Of a stretch of 25,327 nucleotides of DNA, positions 1 through 8,088 are shown one piece after another. The notes beneath the pieces are model-generated. The model saw nothing but the letters and a program-made list of their open reading frames with translations, did no database searches and was not told where the DNA came from. A program made the translations under genes and the position numbers. The stretch comes from a virus, in the IMG/VR virus record IMGVR_UViG_3300009420_001717, positions 1 to 25,327 of that record; one strand, written 5' to 3'. The first letter of the stretch is position 1. Each line of letters begins with the position of its first letter.

Positions 1-7
1 AATAACA

Positions 8-679
8 TTATACTTTAAACCTAAGCATTAAACTCTTTCTTACACCTTGTGTAATCACAGGTGCTTGATGCCAACTGTCTTTAGAGTTCACAGTACAGAA
101 CATACTGTTAGGTTGGAAAGGTACACTTCTACTATGTTCAAACTTATCTAGTTTATCATGTCTTGCTTGGTGTGGATACTTAGTACCTTCGTCCTGATTA
201 GCATCTTCTTCTATATTGTCTCCAACATATCTATATAACTTTGTGCCTAGATTGATTTGACTTTCATCATTTGGCAAATATATTTGACAACTAATAGTTA
301 AGTCTGTATCGTAGAATGCATCTGTGTGTATGTCTGTTATAGTAAATTGCTCCGAGTCTTCCCAGAACGTAGCAGTACAACCAACTTGTTCGTCTGTTAC
401 TTTACCTAGTCTAAATTTCTTACATAGCTCTTGGAATAGTTTATTGCTTTCTTCTTCCCATATCCATGCATCATTGTTATCTATAATTCTGTATTCTTTT
501 CTACCATGCAAGTCAGACATCTCTAAATCATTGTGTGCATTTAGTTCTGTGATACTTCTGTATGCATCATATGATATAACTTCTCTTATAAACAAATGTC
601 TGAACGGAACTTCCTGTAGTTCAGATTGTTTAACTGAGTCTGTTATAGATTCAAACTGTTTTATAATATCCGTAAACAT
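8..679 (-). CDS. 2OG-Fe(II) oxygenase-like protein, second of a tandem pair
   Basis: This 223-residue protein probably belongs to the 2-oxoglutarate/Fe(II) dioxygenase superfamily. The C-terminal half shows the facial triad pattern: H118-T-D120, then H204 in the motif SWHQAP, with R214 about ten residues later in the position that binds the 2-oxoglutarate carboxylate. The N-terminal 100 residues carry no motif I know. Its start overlaps the end of the upstream paralogue by 29 bases on the minus strand, so the two are probably cotranscribed and translationally coupled. Such oxygenases are frequent in the structural regions of marine T4-like phages. Their substrates are mostly unknown; hydroxylation of a capsid, tail or host protein is possible. 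The stop codon lies seven bases from the window edge, so the next gene is not visible. Confidence 0.72.
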   Translation of the reverse strand: MFTDIIKQFESITDSVKQSELQEVPFRHLFIREVISYDAYRSITELNAHNDLEMSDLHGRKEYRIIDNNDAWIWEEESNKLFQELCKKFRLGKVTDEQVGCTATFWEDSEQFTITDIHTDAFYDTDLTISCQIYLPNDESQINLGTKLYRYVGDNIEEDANQDEGTKYPHQARHDKLDKFEHSRSVPFQPNSMFCTVNSKDSWHQAPVITQGVRKSLMLRFKV

Positions 680-1445
680 GATTCCTCGTCATAGGTTTAT
701 CTAATATTGGACTAGAGTGCCAACTGTATTTACTTCTAGGCATAACATAACATAGATTATGTTGGAAAGGCAATTGTTTTATTAGTGTACAATCCTCTCT
801 AACCAAACTTACTTCCATGTCTGCCTCACAGTTTGGACTCCAAAATTGTGTGCCGTATTGTGTAATAGAATTGTCCTGTGGCATGTATAAGCCAAATGTT
901 ACGTCAAACTCTTTGTAATCTACATGCACATCATTTACTGTAAACTTTTCTGTGTCTTGCCAGAGCCAGCAGTCTGCTTTATATTCTTCTTGTAAACCAA
1001 ACTTATCTGCTATTGCACATTTAATATATTCATCGTCAAATATCTTTTGGAATAGTGTAGCAAATACAGTATTACAAAACATATCCTTTTGATATCTACC
1101 TTCAACATCTATTGTGTCCATCTCTGTGGGCCAATGATCTATGCATCTAGTGTAAAGAACTGGATGTATAAAGTTTTGCATTACAATCATGCCGTTGGTT
1201 TTGTTTATTTCTGAGTCTACTATTGCTTGTAAACTCCATTCGGTGTATTCGGATAGTGTGAAATCATCTATACTTTCTACCATACCGCCTTCAATAAGTA
1301 TTGGTAGTCTTGGGTACCATGGTTCCATATCTATTTGACCGTGTGAACAACTATTCATTAGTCCACATTGTTTACATTTAAGTCTGGGAAAGTCTGGATT
1401 ATATTCCGAAGGGTGAAACGGAATGCCGTCTAAGTCTCTAGCCAT
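651..1445 (-). CDS. 2OG-Fe(II) oxygenase-like protein with N-terminal Cys cluster
   Basis: This 264-residue protein is the likely paralogue of the next gene on the minus strand. The iron-binding pattern is H174-V-D176 and H243 (motif SWHSSP), with R254 as the likely 2-oxoglutarate ligand. Local context is shared with the neighbour: an aromatic/Asp-rich stretch ahead of the HxD, a YxP strand after it, and SWHxxP. The N-terminus differs: C24, C27 and C33 form a short cysteine cluster that might bind a metal, followed by a Pro/Trp-rich stretch. It starts one base after the stop of the acidic protein gene and belongs to the same late-type minus-strand operon. Peptidyl hydroxylation of a virion or host protein is an inference; the fold assignment is fairly safe. 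Confidence 0.72.
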   Translation of the reverse strand: MARDLDGIPFHPSEYNPDFPRLKCKQCGLMNSCSHGQIDMEPWYPRLPILIEGGMVESIDDFTLSEYTEWSLQAIVDSEINKTNGMIVMQNFIHPVLYTRCIDHWPTEMDTIDVEGRYQKDMFCNTVFATLFQKIFDDEYIKCAIADKFGLQEEYKADCWLWQDTEKFTVNDVHVDYKEFDVTFGLYMPQDNSITQYGTQFWSPNCEADMEVSLVREDCTLIKQLPFQHNLCYVMPRSKYSWHSSPILDKPMTRNHVYGYYKTV

Positions 1446-1446
1446 G

Positions 1447-1761
1447 CTATATTTCTATAGAGGCTTCGAAAGTAAAGTTCTCCAAGTCTGGAAACGTTAG
1501 TGCTAGTTCATCTGATATAGCATTACCTTCGATTTCATCTATTTCTTCATCTAGCACAATCTCGTGAATAAAAATAGTGCCGGTTTCATCTTCATCTGTA
1601 TAAATTACTACATCAATTGCAACTTTCTTTGCATCGTCTGTAATACCTTTAACAATTTTACTCGCACAAACACTTTGAACAATATCAAAATACTCTATGA
1701 TATCATCCTCCTCGATTTCTTCTCTTGTGTTCCATCGAACAAAATTCTTTACAAATGCCAT
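1447..1761 (-). CDS. Small acidic protein of unknown function
   Basis: This 104-residue protein is strongly acidic, with several Glu/Asp clusters (for example around residues 14-24 and 70-78). It has a predicted alternation of strands and one helix, and no membrane segment. It lies six bases downstream of the membrane protein gene and one base upstream of the first oxygenase gene, so it is part of the late-type minus-strand operon. A purine-rich GGTGGAT lies upstream of its ATG. I do not recognise the family. A virion accessory or chaperone-like role is possible from context only. Confidence 0.75.
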   Translation of the reverse strand: MAFVKNFVRWNTREEIEEDDIIEYFDIVQSVCASKIVKGITDDAKKVAIDVVIYTDEDETGTIFIHEIVLDEEIDEIEGNAISDELALTFPDLENFTFEASIEI

Positions 1762-1767
1762 AATTTA

Positions 1768-2067
1768 TTATCCACCGTCTTTTTTACTTGTTCCTGCATA
1801 CAGTCCGAACCATGCCGCACCTGCTCCTACTATAATACTTATCAATCCTGATTGCTCTAGGCTAGGACTTTCTAGTTCCATAAACCACATTACTGAGTAA
1901 TACAACAAAAATATGTATACACTTAGGAATGCTCTTGGGAAAATTCTCCAGGCATCTATTGCCTTTGCTAAGTCAATCCATGGTTGATATTTATTTTTAC
2001 TACTATCAACAAGAGTTGTGTCTACTTCTAGTTCTATTTGTACTATTTTCTTTTCTACATCTGTCAT
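1768..2067 (-). CDS. Small two-helix membrane protein, holin-like
   Basis: This 99-residue protein is the first gene of the minus-strand operon. The N-terminal 40 residues are soluble and charged. Two hydrophobic segments follow: about residues 45-62 (FLSVYIFLLYYSVMWF) and 74-91 (ISIIVGAGAAWFGLYAG), then a short Lys/Gly-rich tail. Size, the two helices and the charged C-terminus fit phage holins or other small inner-membrane proteins, and similar glycine-rich second helices occur in marine T4-like phages. No endolysin gene is visible next to it, so the holin call is only an inference. An AGGAG ribosome binding site sits upstream of the ATG, preceded by a late-promoter-like GATAAATA box. Confidence 0.7.
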   Translation of the reverse strand: MTDVEKKIVQIELEVDTTLVDSSKNKYQPWIDLAKAIDAWRIFPRAFLSVYIFLLYYSVMWFMELESPSLEQSGLISIIVGAGAAWFGLYAGTSKKDGG

Positions 2068-2092
2068 CTTGCTATCTCCTGTGTATATAGTG

Positions 2093-2100
2093 TATTTATC
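2093..2100 (-). promoter_or_regulatory. Late promoter-like box GATAAATA (minus strand)
   Basis: On the minus strand this reads GATAAATA, followed by AC, 26 bases before the ATG of the membrane protein gene. It matches the NATAAATA/TATAAATA element that T4-like phages and cyanophages use as a gp55-type late promoter. Position, orientation and the late-type gene content downstream support it. The motif is short and AT-rich, so chance matches are possible. Confidence 0.55.
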
Positions 2101-2107
2101 TTTTTTA

Positions 2108-2136
2108 TTGACTTATTCAGGATTTGAATATATAAT
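2108..2136 (+). promoter_or_regulatory. Sigma70-type promoter upstream of the DsbA-like gene
   Basis: TTGACT at 2108-2113 is separated by exactly 17 bases from a perfect TATAAT at 2131-2136. Transcription would begin near 2143, leaving a leader of about 43 bases with an AGAGGG ribosome binding site before the ATG at 2186. It drives the rightward replication genes and lies back to back with the minus-strand late box. Confidence 0.85.
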
Positions 2137-2185
2137 ACTTAAACTAACATAAATATATTTTACACAGCAATACACAGAGGGCAAC

Positions 2186-2452
2186 ATGGCATTTAACAAA
2201 ACATTCAACACAGAAGAAGTCGGAAGACTTAAAAGACTCATTCAAGAAGGCGACCAAGTATTATACGAGGTAGACGCATTACAAACAGGACTTAGAGAAA
2301 CCGTCAAAGCAATAGCAGAAGAGATGGAAATTAAGCCTGCAATCCTAAACAAAGCAATTAAGGTAGCTCACAAGGCAAACTTTGGAGAAGAATCAGATAA
2401 ATTCGACGAGCTAGAAACAATTTTAGCGGCAGTCGGCAAAGATCAACTTTAG
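2186..2452 (+). CDS. dsbA: DsbA-like double-strand DNA-binding protein (late transcription)
   Basis: This 88-residue protein matches T4 DsbA (89 residues) in length and layout: a short N-terminus, a helix beginning near LKRLIQEGD, a central charged helix, then a segment around residues 50-66 (IKPAILNKAIKVAHKAN) followed by an acidic C-terminus with FDELETIL. In T4 this small protein binds double-stranded DNA and enhances late transcription. The gene is the first downstream of a strong sigma70-type promoter and has an AGAGGG ribosome binding site. It lies 25 bases ahead of the DNA polymerase gene. The assignment rests on remembered similarity to the T4 family, not on an alignment. Confidence 0.7.
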   Translation: MAFNKTFNTEEVGRLKRLIQEGDQVLYEVDALQTGLRETVKAIAEEMEIKPAILNKAIKVAHKANFGEESDKFDELETILAAVGKDQL

Positions 2453-2477
2453 TTCACACGTTTAGGAGAAGTAATTA

Positions 2478-5174
2478 GTGAGTTATGTAGACGCATTCCA
2501 CGACAGGACTAAAGACATTATACATGTATCCGAACGGATAAATGGTAAACGTGTATTAGTTCAGCACAAACCAGAATACAATTTCTATTATGCAGACCCT
2601 AAGGGTAGATCCAGAAGTGTGTATGGTGATCCTGTATCAGAAGTAGTTTGTAGAAACAACAAAGACTTCAAAAAGAACGTAGCAATTAACAGAGCAAGTG
2701 GACAGTTATATGAAACTGACATTAAGCCTGTAAACAAAACGTTAGCAAAACATTACCTAGGTGTAGACCAACCTAAACTGCATACAGCATTTTTTGATAT
2801 TGAGGTAGACTTTGATCCTATTAGAGGATTTAGTTCACCTGAAGATGCATTCATGCCTATTACTGCTATTGGTGTTTATTTAGATTGGATGGATGCTATG
2901 GTATGTTTGGCAGTACCACCTAAGACATTAAGTTGGGAACAAGCACAAGAGATTGCAAAGCCATTACCAGAAGTCATGTTGTTCAGAGATGAAGCACAGA
3001 TGATTAAAACATTCCTACAACTAATAGATGATGCAGACATACTTAGTGGCTGGAACAGTGAAGGTTATGATATTCCTTATACAGTTAATAGAACTATAAA
3101 AGTCTTAGGTAAAGCAGAGACTAGAAAGTTTTGTCTGTTTGACCAATTCCCTAAAGAACGAACTTATGATAACTTTGGTAGTGAAAGACAGAGTTATGAC
3201 TTGATAGGTAGAGTGCATTTAGATTACATGCAACTGTATAGAAAGTTCAACTATGAAGAACGACACAGTTATAGGTTAGACTTTATTGGTGAGATGGAGT
3301 TAGGTGAAAAGAAAGTAGCCTATGAAGGAAGTCTAGATAGATTATATAATCATGACTTCCACAAGTTTTTAGAATATAACATACAAGATGTTATGTTGAT
3401 TGCTAACATGGATACGAAGTTACAGTTCATTGACCTTGCTAATACTATTGCACATGACAATACTGTATTACTATTTACTACAATGGGTGCTGTAGCAACT
3501 ACTGAACAAGCAATCATTAACGAAGCACATAGACGTGGCATGTGTGTTCCAGATAGAAAACGTAGTAAGCCTGACCCAACTAGTACAGCGGCGGCTGGTG
3601 CCTTTGTGGCAACTCCTAAGAAAGGATTCCATGAATGGATAGGCTCAATGGATATTAACTCCCTATACCCTAGTGTGTTCCGTGCATTAAATATGGCACA
3701 GGAAACTATTGTAGGACAGTTAAGGCAAGACTACACAGAAGAAGAACTAACAAACAAAATTAAGTTAGAGAAGATGTCCTTTGCAGATGCTTGGTTAGGT
3801 AAGTTTGGTACTAACGAATATGAAATGGTAATGGACAAAGATGTTAACCATGTAATGAAGTTAGATATGGAAGATGGTTCCGAACTAGATGTTACTGGAG
3901 CAGATGTTTATAACTTGATATTCAACAGCGGACAACCTTGGTGCATTAGTAGTAACGGCACAATATTTAAAACAGATGTAGCAGGAGTTATTCCAGGCTT
4001 ACTTGAACGTTGGTATAAGGAACGACAAGAGTTGCAGGCTAAGAAGAAAGCCGCCACAACTCCAGAAGATATAGCATTTTGGGATAAGAGACAGTTAGTT
4101 AAAAAGATTAACCTGAACAGTTTATATGGTGCGGTATTGAATCCAGGCTGTAGGTTCTTCGATAAACGAATTGGTCAAAGTACAACTTTGACGGGTAGGC
4201 GAATCACTCGCCACATGGGAGCAAAAGTGAATGAGTTGCTCACAGGAAGTTACGATCATACAGGTGAATGCATGATTTATGGCGATACAGACTCTGTGTA
4301 TTTCACAGCCACACCGGCTATGCCAGATGATATGTCCTTAGATATGGACGGAGCAATCAAACTGTATGACCGTATCAGTGACCAAGTTTCAGATACGTTC
4401 CCTGACTTTATGTACAAGGACTTTAATTGTCCAATGGCATTAGGTAGTATTATTAAAGCAGGTAGAGAAGTAGTTGGTAAGTCAGGATTGTTTATTACTA
4501 AGAAAAGATATGCTATCAAATGTTTAGACATAGAAGGATATCAACCAGAGGGTGGTAAACTAAAAATAATGGGAATGGATATCAAACGTAGTGATACTCC
4601 AGAGTTTGTACAAGACTTCCTAGAAGAAATACTAGACTCTACATTGGAAGGTGAAGGTGAAGAACAAGTTATACAAATGATTAAAGACTTTAAAGCAGAC
4701 TTCAAGTCATTAGATCCTTGGAAGAAAGGTATGCCTAAACGTGTTAATAACTTGACCAAGTACACTAACAAGCTCAACAATCAAATTAAAGGTCCTGGGC
4801 CAAGCATAACATTACATAAGTTAGATGCATTGAAAGGTGAGAAAGAAAATAAAATGATTCCAGGACATGTTAGAGCAAGTATTAATTACAACAACATGAA
4901 GTTTGCTAACAGCGACAACTATAGTTTAAGTATAATGGATGGTGCAAAAGTTGTAGTGTGTAGATTAAAGAACAATGCTATGAACTATGCCAGTATCGCT
5001 TATCCTACAGATGAGTTAAAGATACCACAATGGTTTAAAGACTTACCGTTTGATGAGGATGCCATGGAAGCCGCAGTATTAGATAAGAAAATAGGAAACG
5101 TATTAGGAGTTATGAATTGGGATCTGAATAGAGCCAACAATGCAGAAACTTTAGATGCGTTCTTTGAATTTTGA
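2478..5174 (+). CDS. 43: Family B DNA polymerase (T4 gp43-like)
   Basis: The replicative DNA polymerase, 898 residues, the same length as T4 gp43. The 3'-5' exonuclease motifs are visible: D107-x-E109 (Exo I, FFDIEV), N193 to D198 (Exo II, GWNSEGYD) and YNIQD with D304 (Exo III). Polymerase motif A is D392 in DINSLYPS, motif B is around KKINLNSLYGA, and motif C is YGDTDS with D603 and D605, followed by KKRYAIK. All catalytic carboxylates are present, so the enzyme should both polymerise and proofread. The start is a GTG at 2478 with a good AGGAGAA upstream. The stop TGA overlaps the ATG of the next gene by one base. Partners would be the clamp encoded downstream and a clamp loader outside the window. 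Confidence 0.97.
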   Translation: MSYVDAFHDRTKDIIHVSERINGKRVLVQHKPEYNFYYADPKGRSRSVYGDPVSEVVCRNNKDFKKNVAINRASGQLYETDIKPVNKTLAKHYLGVDQPKLHTAFFDIEVDFDPIRGFSSPEDAFMPITAIGVYLDWMDAMVCLAVPPKTLSWEQAQEIAKPLPEVMLFRDEAQMIKTFLQLIDDADILSGWNSEGYDIPYTVNRTIKVLGKAETRKFCLFDQFPKERTYDNFGSERQSYDLIGRVHLDYMQLYRKFNYEERHSYRLDFIGEMELGEKKVAYEGSLDRLYNHDFHKFLEYNIQDVMLIANMDTKLQFIDLANTIAHDNTVLLFTTMGAVATTEQAIINEAHRRGMCVPDRKRSKPDPTSTAAAGAFVATPKKGFHEWIGSMDINSLYPSVFRALNMAQETIVGQLRQDYTEEELTNKIKLEKMSFADAWLGKFGTNEYEMVMDKDVNHVMKLDMEDGSELDVTGADVYNLIFNSGQPWCISSNGTIFKTDVAGVIPGLLERWYKERQELQAKKKAATTPEDIAFWDKRQLVKKINLNSLYGAVLNPGCRFFDKRIGQSTTLTGRRITRHMGAKVNELLTGSYDHTGECMIYGDTDSVYFTATPAMPDDMSLDMDGAIKLYDRISDQVSDTFPDFMYKDFNCPMALGSIIKAGREVVGKSGLFITKKRYAIKCLDIEGYQPEGGKLKIMGMDIKRSDTPEFVQDFLEEILDSTLEGEGEEQVIQMIKDFKADFKSLDPWKKGMPKRVNNLTKYTNKLNNQIKGPGPSITLHKLDALKGEKENKMIPGHVRASINYNNMKFANSDNYSLSIMDGAKVVVCRLKNNAMNYASIAYPTDELKIPQWFKDLPFDEDAMEAAVLDKKIGNVLGVMNWDLNRANNAETLDAFFEF

Positions 5175-5413
5175 TGACATATGATAAGAAACAAGCATTC
5201 AAGGAGTCTACAATCGATACAGGATTAGCTCTACTGATTAACTTTCCACTGAACATATTGCTACTGAACATAGCATATTGGGGAGAACTAACAATATTTG
5301 AGACTTCGGTCTTTTTAACAATAGTATTTACAACCTTTGCTATTGTTAGAAAAACTTATACAAGGTTGTATTTTGATAAAAGAAATCAAAGAAAAACGGT
5401 AAAAAATACTTGA
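5174..5413 (+). CDS. Small membrane protein after DNA polymerase
   Basis: This 79-residue protein starts at an ATG that shares its A with the polymerase stop (TGATG), a typical translational-coupling overlap. Two hydrophobic segments (around residues 15-34 and 38-55) suggest two membrane helices. The C-terminus is very basic (Lys/Arg-rich). The hydrophobic part resembles short DUF2061-like membrane domains, but I cannot confirm this. Its TGA stop lies inside the -35 element of the clamp promoter. Function unknown. Confidence 0.75.
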   Translation: MTYDKKQAFKESTIDTGLALLINFPLNILLLNIAYWGELTIFETSVFLTIVFTTFAIVRKTYTRLYFDKRNQRKTVKNT

Positions 5414-5438
5414 CTTATCTAAATAACAAGTGTATAAT
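5410..5438 (+). promoter_or_regulatory. Sigma70-type promoter for the sliding clamp operon
   Basis: TTGACT at 5410-5415 and TATAAT at 5433-5438 are separated by 17 bases. The predicted start site is near 5445, giving a leader of about 23 bases with CGGAGAA before the clamp ATG at 5468. The -35 hexamer overlaps the TGA stop of the preceding gene. Confidence 0.85.
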
Positions 5439-5467
5439 ACTTAAAAGAATATTCTATCGGAGAAATT

Positions 5468-6220
5468 ATGAATAATTATATTAAAGATACTATGAAAGAT
5501 GTTATTCGTCATACACATGACTTAGGCATTTATGAAATGGTAAAGATTAAAGGCACAGCAGAGACAACTGAGATTGAGACTGTTGATGCTGACAAAACAG
5601 TTATCCTTAAAGGTATCATGAACAATCCTGTTCCAGACTTTATTGATTCAACTGTTGGGTTATCAAGAATGGGTGTACTAAAAGGTTACTTGCAGTATCC
5701 AGACTTTGATGATGATGCGGCAACTGTTAATGTACAGACACAAGACAGGAATGGTGAAATAGTTCCTACTGAAGTAGAGTTTGTTAGTGCAACTGGTACA
5801 GATGCACATTATAGATTCATGTTAGCAGATGTTATTAACCAACAACTTAAAGATATTAAGTTTAAAGGTGCTGAGTTTGATGTAAACATTATTCCTACAC
5901 AGAAAATGATGAAGGACTTGACATACTTTAATACAGTACTTGCGGCATATGAAGCCAACTTTAGTCCTAAGACAGACAACGGTGCTTTATACTTCCATGT
6001 TGGAGATGGCGGCAGTGACAGAACAAAGATCCTAATTGACAATAATGTTGAAGGTGAGATTACTACAGATTGGAAATGGCCTTTAGATGTTGTGTTAAAG
6101 ATTCTGAGACTTGGAGACAATTCAACGTTGGTTATGAGCTTCAACAATCAAGGCTTACTACAAATTAAAGTAGATAGTGGTATGGGAATTTATACTTACT
6201 TACTTCCTGCGAGGTCCTAA
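5468..6220 (+). CDS. 45: Sliding clamp (T4 gp45-like)
   Basis: This 250-residue protein has the features of a T4-type processivity clamp. It has two similar halves rich in beta strands, an N-terminal helix (residues 1-17), a KGIMNNPVPDF loop, an interdomain stretch and a C-terminal strand LLQIKVDSGMGIYTYLLPAR resembling the end of PCNA-type domains. T4 gp45 is 228 residues. The clamp would form a trimeric ring that tethers the polymerase and, in T4, also activates late transcription with gp33 and gp55. It has its own promoter, 55 bases after the upstream gene, and its stop overlaps the transglycosylase start by one base (TAATG). That places a nucleic-acid modification enzyme in direct translational linkage with the replication clamp. 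Confidence 0.85.
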   Translation: MNNYIKDTMKDVIRHTHDLGIYEMVKIKGTAETTEIETVDADKTVILKGIMNNPVPDFIDSTVGLSRMGVLKGYLQYPDFDDDAATVNVQTQDRNGEIVPTEVEFVSATGTDAHYRFMLADVINQQLKDIKFKGAEFDVNIIPTQKMMKDLTYFNTVLAAYEANFSPKTDNGALYFHVGDGGSDRTKILIDNNVEGEITTDWKWPLDVVLKILRLGDNSTLVMSFNNQGLLQIKVDSGMGIYTYLLPARS

Positions 6221-7782
6221 TGAGAGATTTATCCTCAAAACACAGCGATTATGCTACATTCCTGCCAGCGATAAGTGGCTTCTTTACAGAGCTATTAGGT
6301 AGATGTAATAGTGTAGAAGGATATATTCCAGAAGTAGACGGAAGAAGCAGAGTTCCTAAAGGTTTTGAACATGGCATGGAAGGTATGAACTTTTTAGATA
6401 AAGAGAAAGGTTACTACTATTACAACAAAGCACTTTATAGTGCCGGTCATGCTTACTTAGACTTAGATAAGTCTGCTGTAATGGAACACATTATACAAGG
6501 TAGAGATAGAACTAATACAACTATTGTTGGAGACTCAGGTGGTTTCCAAATTGGTAAAGGTGTTATTAAGTTTGACTGGGAAAACTTCTTTGAGAAACCA
6601 GGCGATGCGAATTACAAGGGCGATGCCGATAGAGTCCGAGCAAAGATACTAGCATGGTTAGAAGGAACAGCAGATTGGAGTATGACATTTGATGTACCAA
6701 GTTGGGCATGTAAGCCTGGCTTTAGAGAAAAGACAGGACTAAACAACTTTGATGAGTGTTTAAAGTGTACTACATATAACTTAGATTGGTTTAAAGATAA
6801 TCGTATAGGCAATACAAAGTTCCTAAATGTATTACAAGGAACGTATTGGGACGATGCAGAAGAATGGTATCAAACAGTTAAGCCTTACTCCCAAGGTCCA
6901 GATGGATTAGAAGGTTGGGGCATGGGTGGTAACAACATTCGTGATATGCATATGGTACTCAAACGTATTATGATTATGCGAGACGATGGCTTACTACATG
7001 ACAAGGACTGGATTCACTTCTTGGGTACTAGTAAACTTGAATGGGGTGTAATGCTCACAAGCATACAAAGACAAATAAGAGAACACATCAATCCAAATAT
7101 CACAGTTAGTTTTGATTGTGCTAGTCCATACATTAGTAGTGCAAACGGATTAGTGTATACTAGAAACAAGATTACATCAGGACAAATGAGTTACATTATG
7201 GAGAAGTGTTTTGATAACAAAGCATTCAGTCACTTTAGTCCAGGCAACATATCTGAAAATCCTTTCCCTTGGGAGAGTGAGATTGGTAGTAGACTTACAA
7301 CTGGTGATGTTAATTGGTATGCTCCTGGTATGTTGAACAAGATACACAAGGAAGGCAAGACTTCATGGGATAGTTTCACATACGGCTTACTGATGTCTCA
7401 CAATGTATACATGCATATTAGAGCAGTACAAGAAGCAAACAGCCTAGCAACAATGGAATGTGAGAACTATCAATTAGATTGGAGAAACTGGCAGAAGAAA
7501 GGTAAGAAACTTAATCAAGAAAGTTTATACACGCCTAGGAATATGTTAATGTTTGATACATTTGTTAAAGAACTATTCACAAGTTCCGACCCTTATAAAT
7601 TATTAGAAGATGCCAGACCATTCTTAGATGATGTTAGTAATAACAAACACAAGGATCACGATAGTGCATTTAAAAATAGTACGGCTAGTATGTTCTTTGA
7701 TGAGGAAGTTGAGCAACAGGTTGAAGAGGAGTTTGGTGCAATCCAAGAGAAGGCACTTGATAATTTAATTGAGGAACTGTAA
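6220..7782 (+). CDS. dpdA: TGT/DpdA-like guanine transglycosylase
   Basis: This 520-residue protein carries the core signature of (t)RNA-guanine transglycosylases. DSGGFQ at 105-110 has the substrate-binding aspartate (D105). FDVP at 157-160 holds the second base-contacting aspartate (D158). LQG at 205-207 and GMGG at 234-237 line the base pocket. FDCASP at 298-303 has D299, the expected nucleophile. It is longer than bacterial Tgt (about 375) and lacks the CxCxxC...H zinc site that follows the nucleophile in Tgt. DpdA proteins are Tgt paralogues that exchange guanine for 7-deazaguanines in DNA and occur in phages. With folE and queE in the same window and the clamp gene coupled upstream, DNA is the more likely target, but a tRNA target is not excluded. 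Which precursor it accepts cannot be told. Confidence 0.82.
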   Translation: MRDLSSKHSDYATFLPAISGFFTELLGRCNSVEGYIPEVDGRSRVPKGFEHGMEGMNFLDKEKGYYYYNKALYSAGHAYLDLDKSAVMEHIIQGRDRTNTTIVGDSGGFQIGKGVIKFDWENFFEKPGDANYKGDADRVRAKILAWLEGTADWSMTFDVPSWACKPGFREKTGLNNFDECLKCTTYNLDWFKDNRIGNTKFLNVLQGTYWDDAEEWYQTVKPYSQGPDGLEGWGMGGNNIRDMHMVLKRIMIMRDDGLLHDKDWIHFLGTSKLEWGVMLTSIQRQIREHINPNITVSFDCASPYISSANGLVYTRNKITSGQMSYIMEKCFDNKAFSHFSPGNISENPFPWESEIGSRLTTGDVNWYAPGMLNKIHKEGKTSWDSFTYGLLMSHNVYMHIRAVQEANSLATMECENYQLDWRNWQKKGKKLNQESLYTPRNMLMFDTFVKELFTSSDPYKLLEDARPFLDDVSNNKHKDHDSAFKNSTASMFFDEEVEQQVEEEFGAIQEKALDNLIEEL

Positions 7783-7934
7783 TGAAAATGACTAGGGACG
7801 AGTTTAGAACATTCACACAAGGATTGGAACTATTAGAGCAGGAAGGTGCAGTACCTCCCTTTGTAGTAGAACATGATAGTGAGGAAGATACATTCGAAGT
7901 TAAGTTGATAAGTGATAATGAACCGAGATTTTAA
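7782..7934 (+). CDS. Small acidic hypothetical protein
   Basis: This 50-residue reading frame starts at an ATG overlapping the transglycosylase stop by one base (TAATG). It begins MKMTRDEFRTF and ends in a Glu/Asp-rich stretch with VKLISDNEPRF. One amphipathic helix and a short hairpin of strands are plausible. I do not recognise it. Tight coupling on both sides (17-base overlap with the next gene) supports it as a real gene. Confidence 0.6.
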   Translation: MKMTRDEFRTFTQGLELLEQEGAVPPFVVEHDSEEDTFEVKLISDNEPRF

Positions 7935-8088
7935 AAGAGAAGAACTAGAATATGAATTACGACACGAAGACAAGATGTGGTTCCATGTTTGCAAAGACGC
8001 TGGACCAACTCATACTGCAAAGGGTGAGCCTTGTAACTGGTGTAACTTTAAAGAACCCATACAAAGGGATTGGACAACTATAAGATGA
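7918..8088 (+). CDS. Small zinc-ribbon-like protein
   Basis: This 56-residue protein starts MNRDFKREELEYELRHEDKMWF. It has one cysteine at about residue 25 and a pair CNWC at residues 39-42 with a nearby histidine (THT), which suggests a small zinc-binding knuckle. It overlaps its upstream neighbour by 17 bases and the oxidoreductase start by four bases (ATGA). Function is unknown; similar tiny Cys-pair proteins are common in T4-like marine phages. Confidence 0.62.
   Translation: MNRDFKREELEYELRHEDKMWFHVCKDAGPTHTAKGEPCNWCNFKEPIQRDWTTIR

Noticed and set aside
324-704. Plus-strand frame of 126 codons opposite the oxygenase gene
   Set aside because: It is the shadow of the minus-strand oxygenase, with Ser/Leu/Cys-rich low-information sequence typical of antisense frames.
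1564-1900. Two plus-strand frames opposite the membrane and acidic protein genes
   Set aside because: They are antisense shadows with Asn/Ile/Tyr- and Ser-rich composition and lack ribosome binding sites.
1987-1995. TATTTATTT (minus-strand AAATAAATA) as a second late promoter
   Set aside because: It lies inside the membrane protein coding sequence with no gene start at the right distance. AT-rich chance matches are expected.
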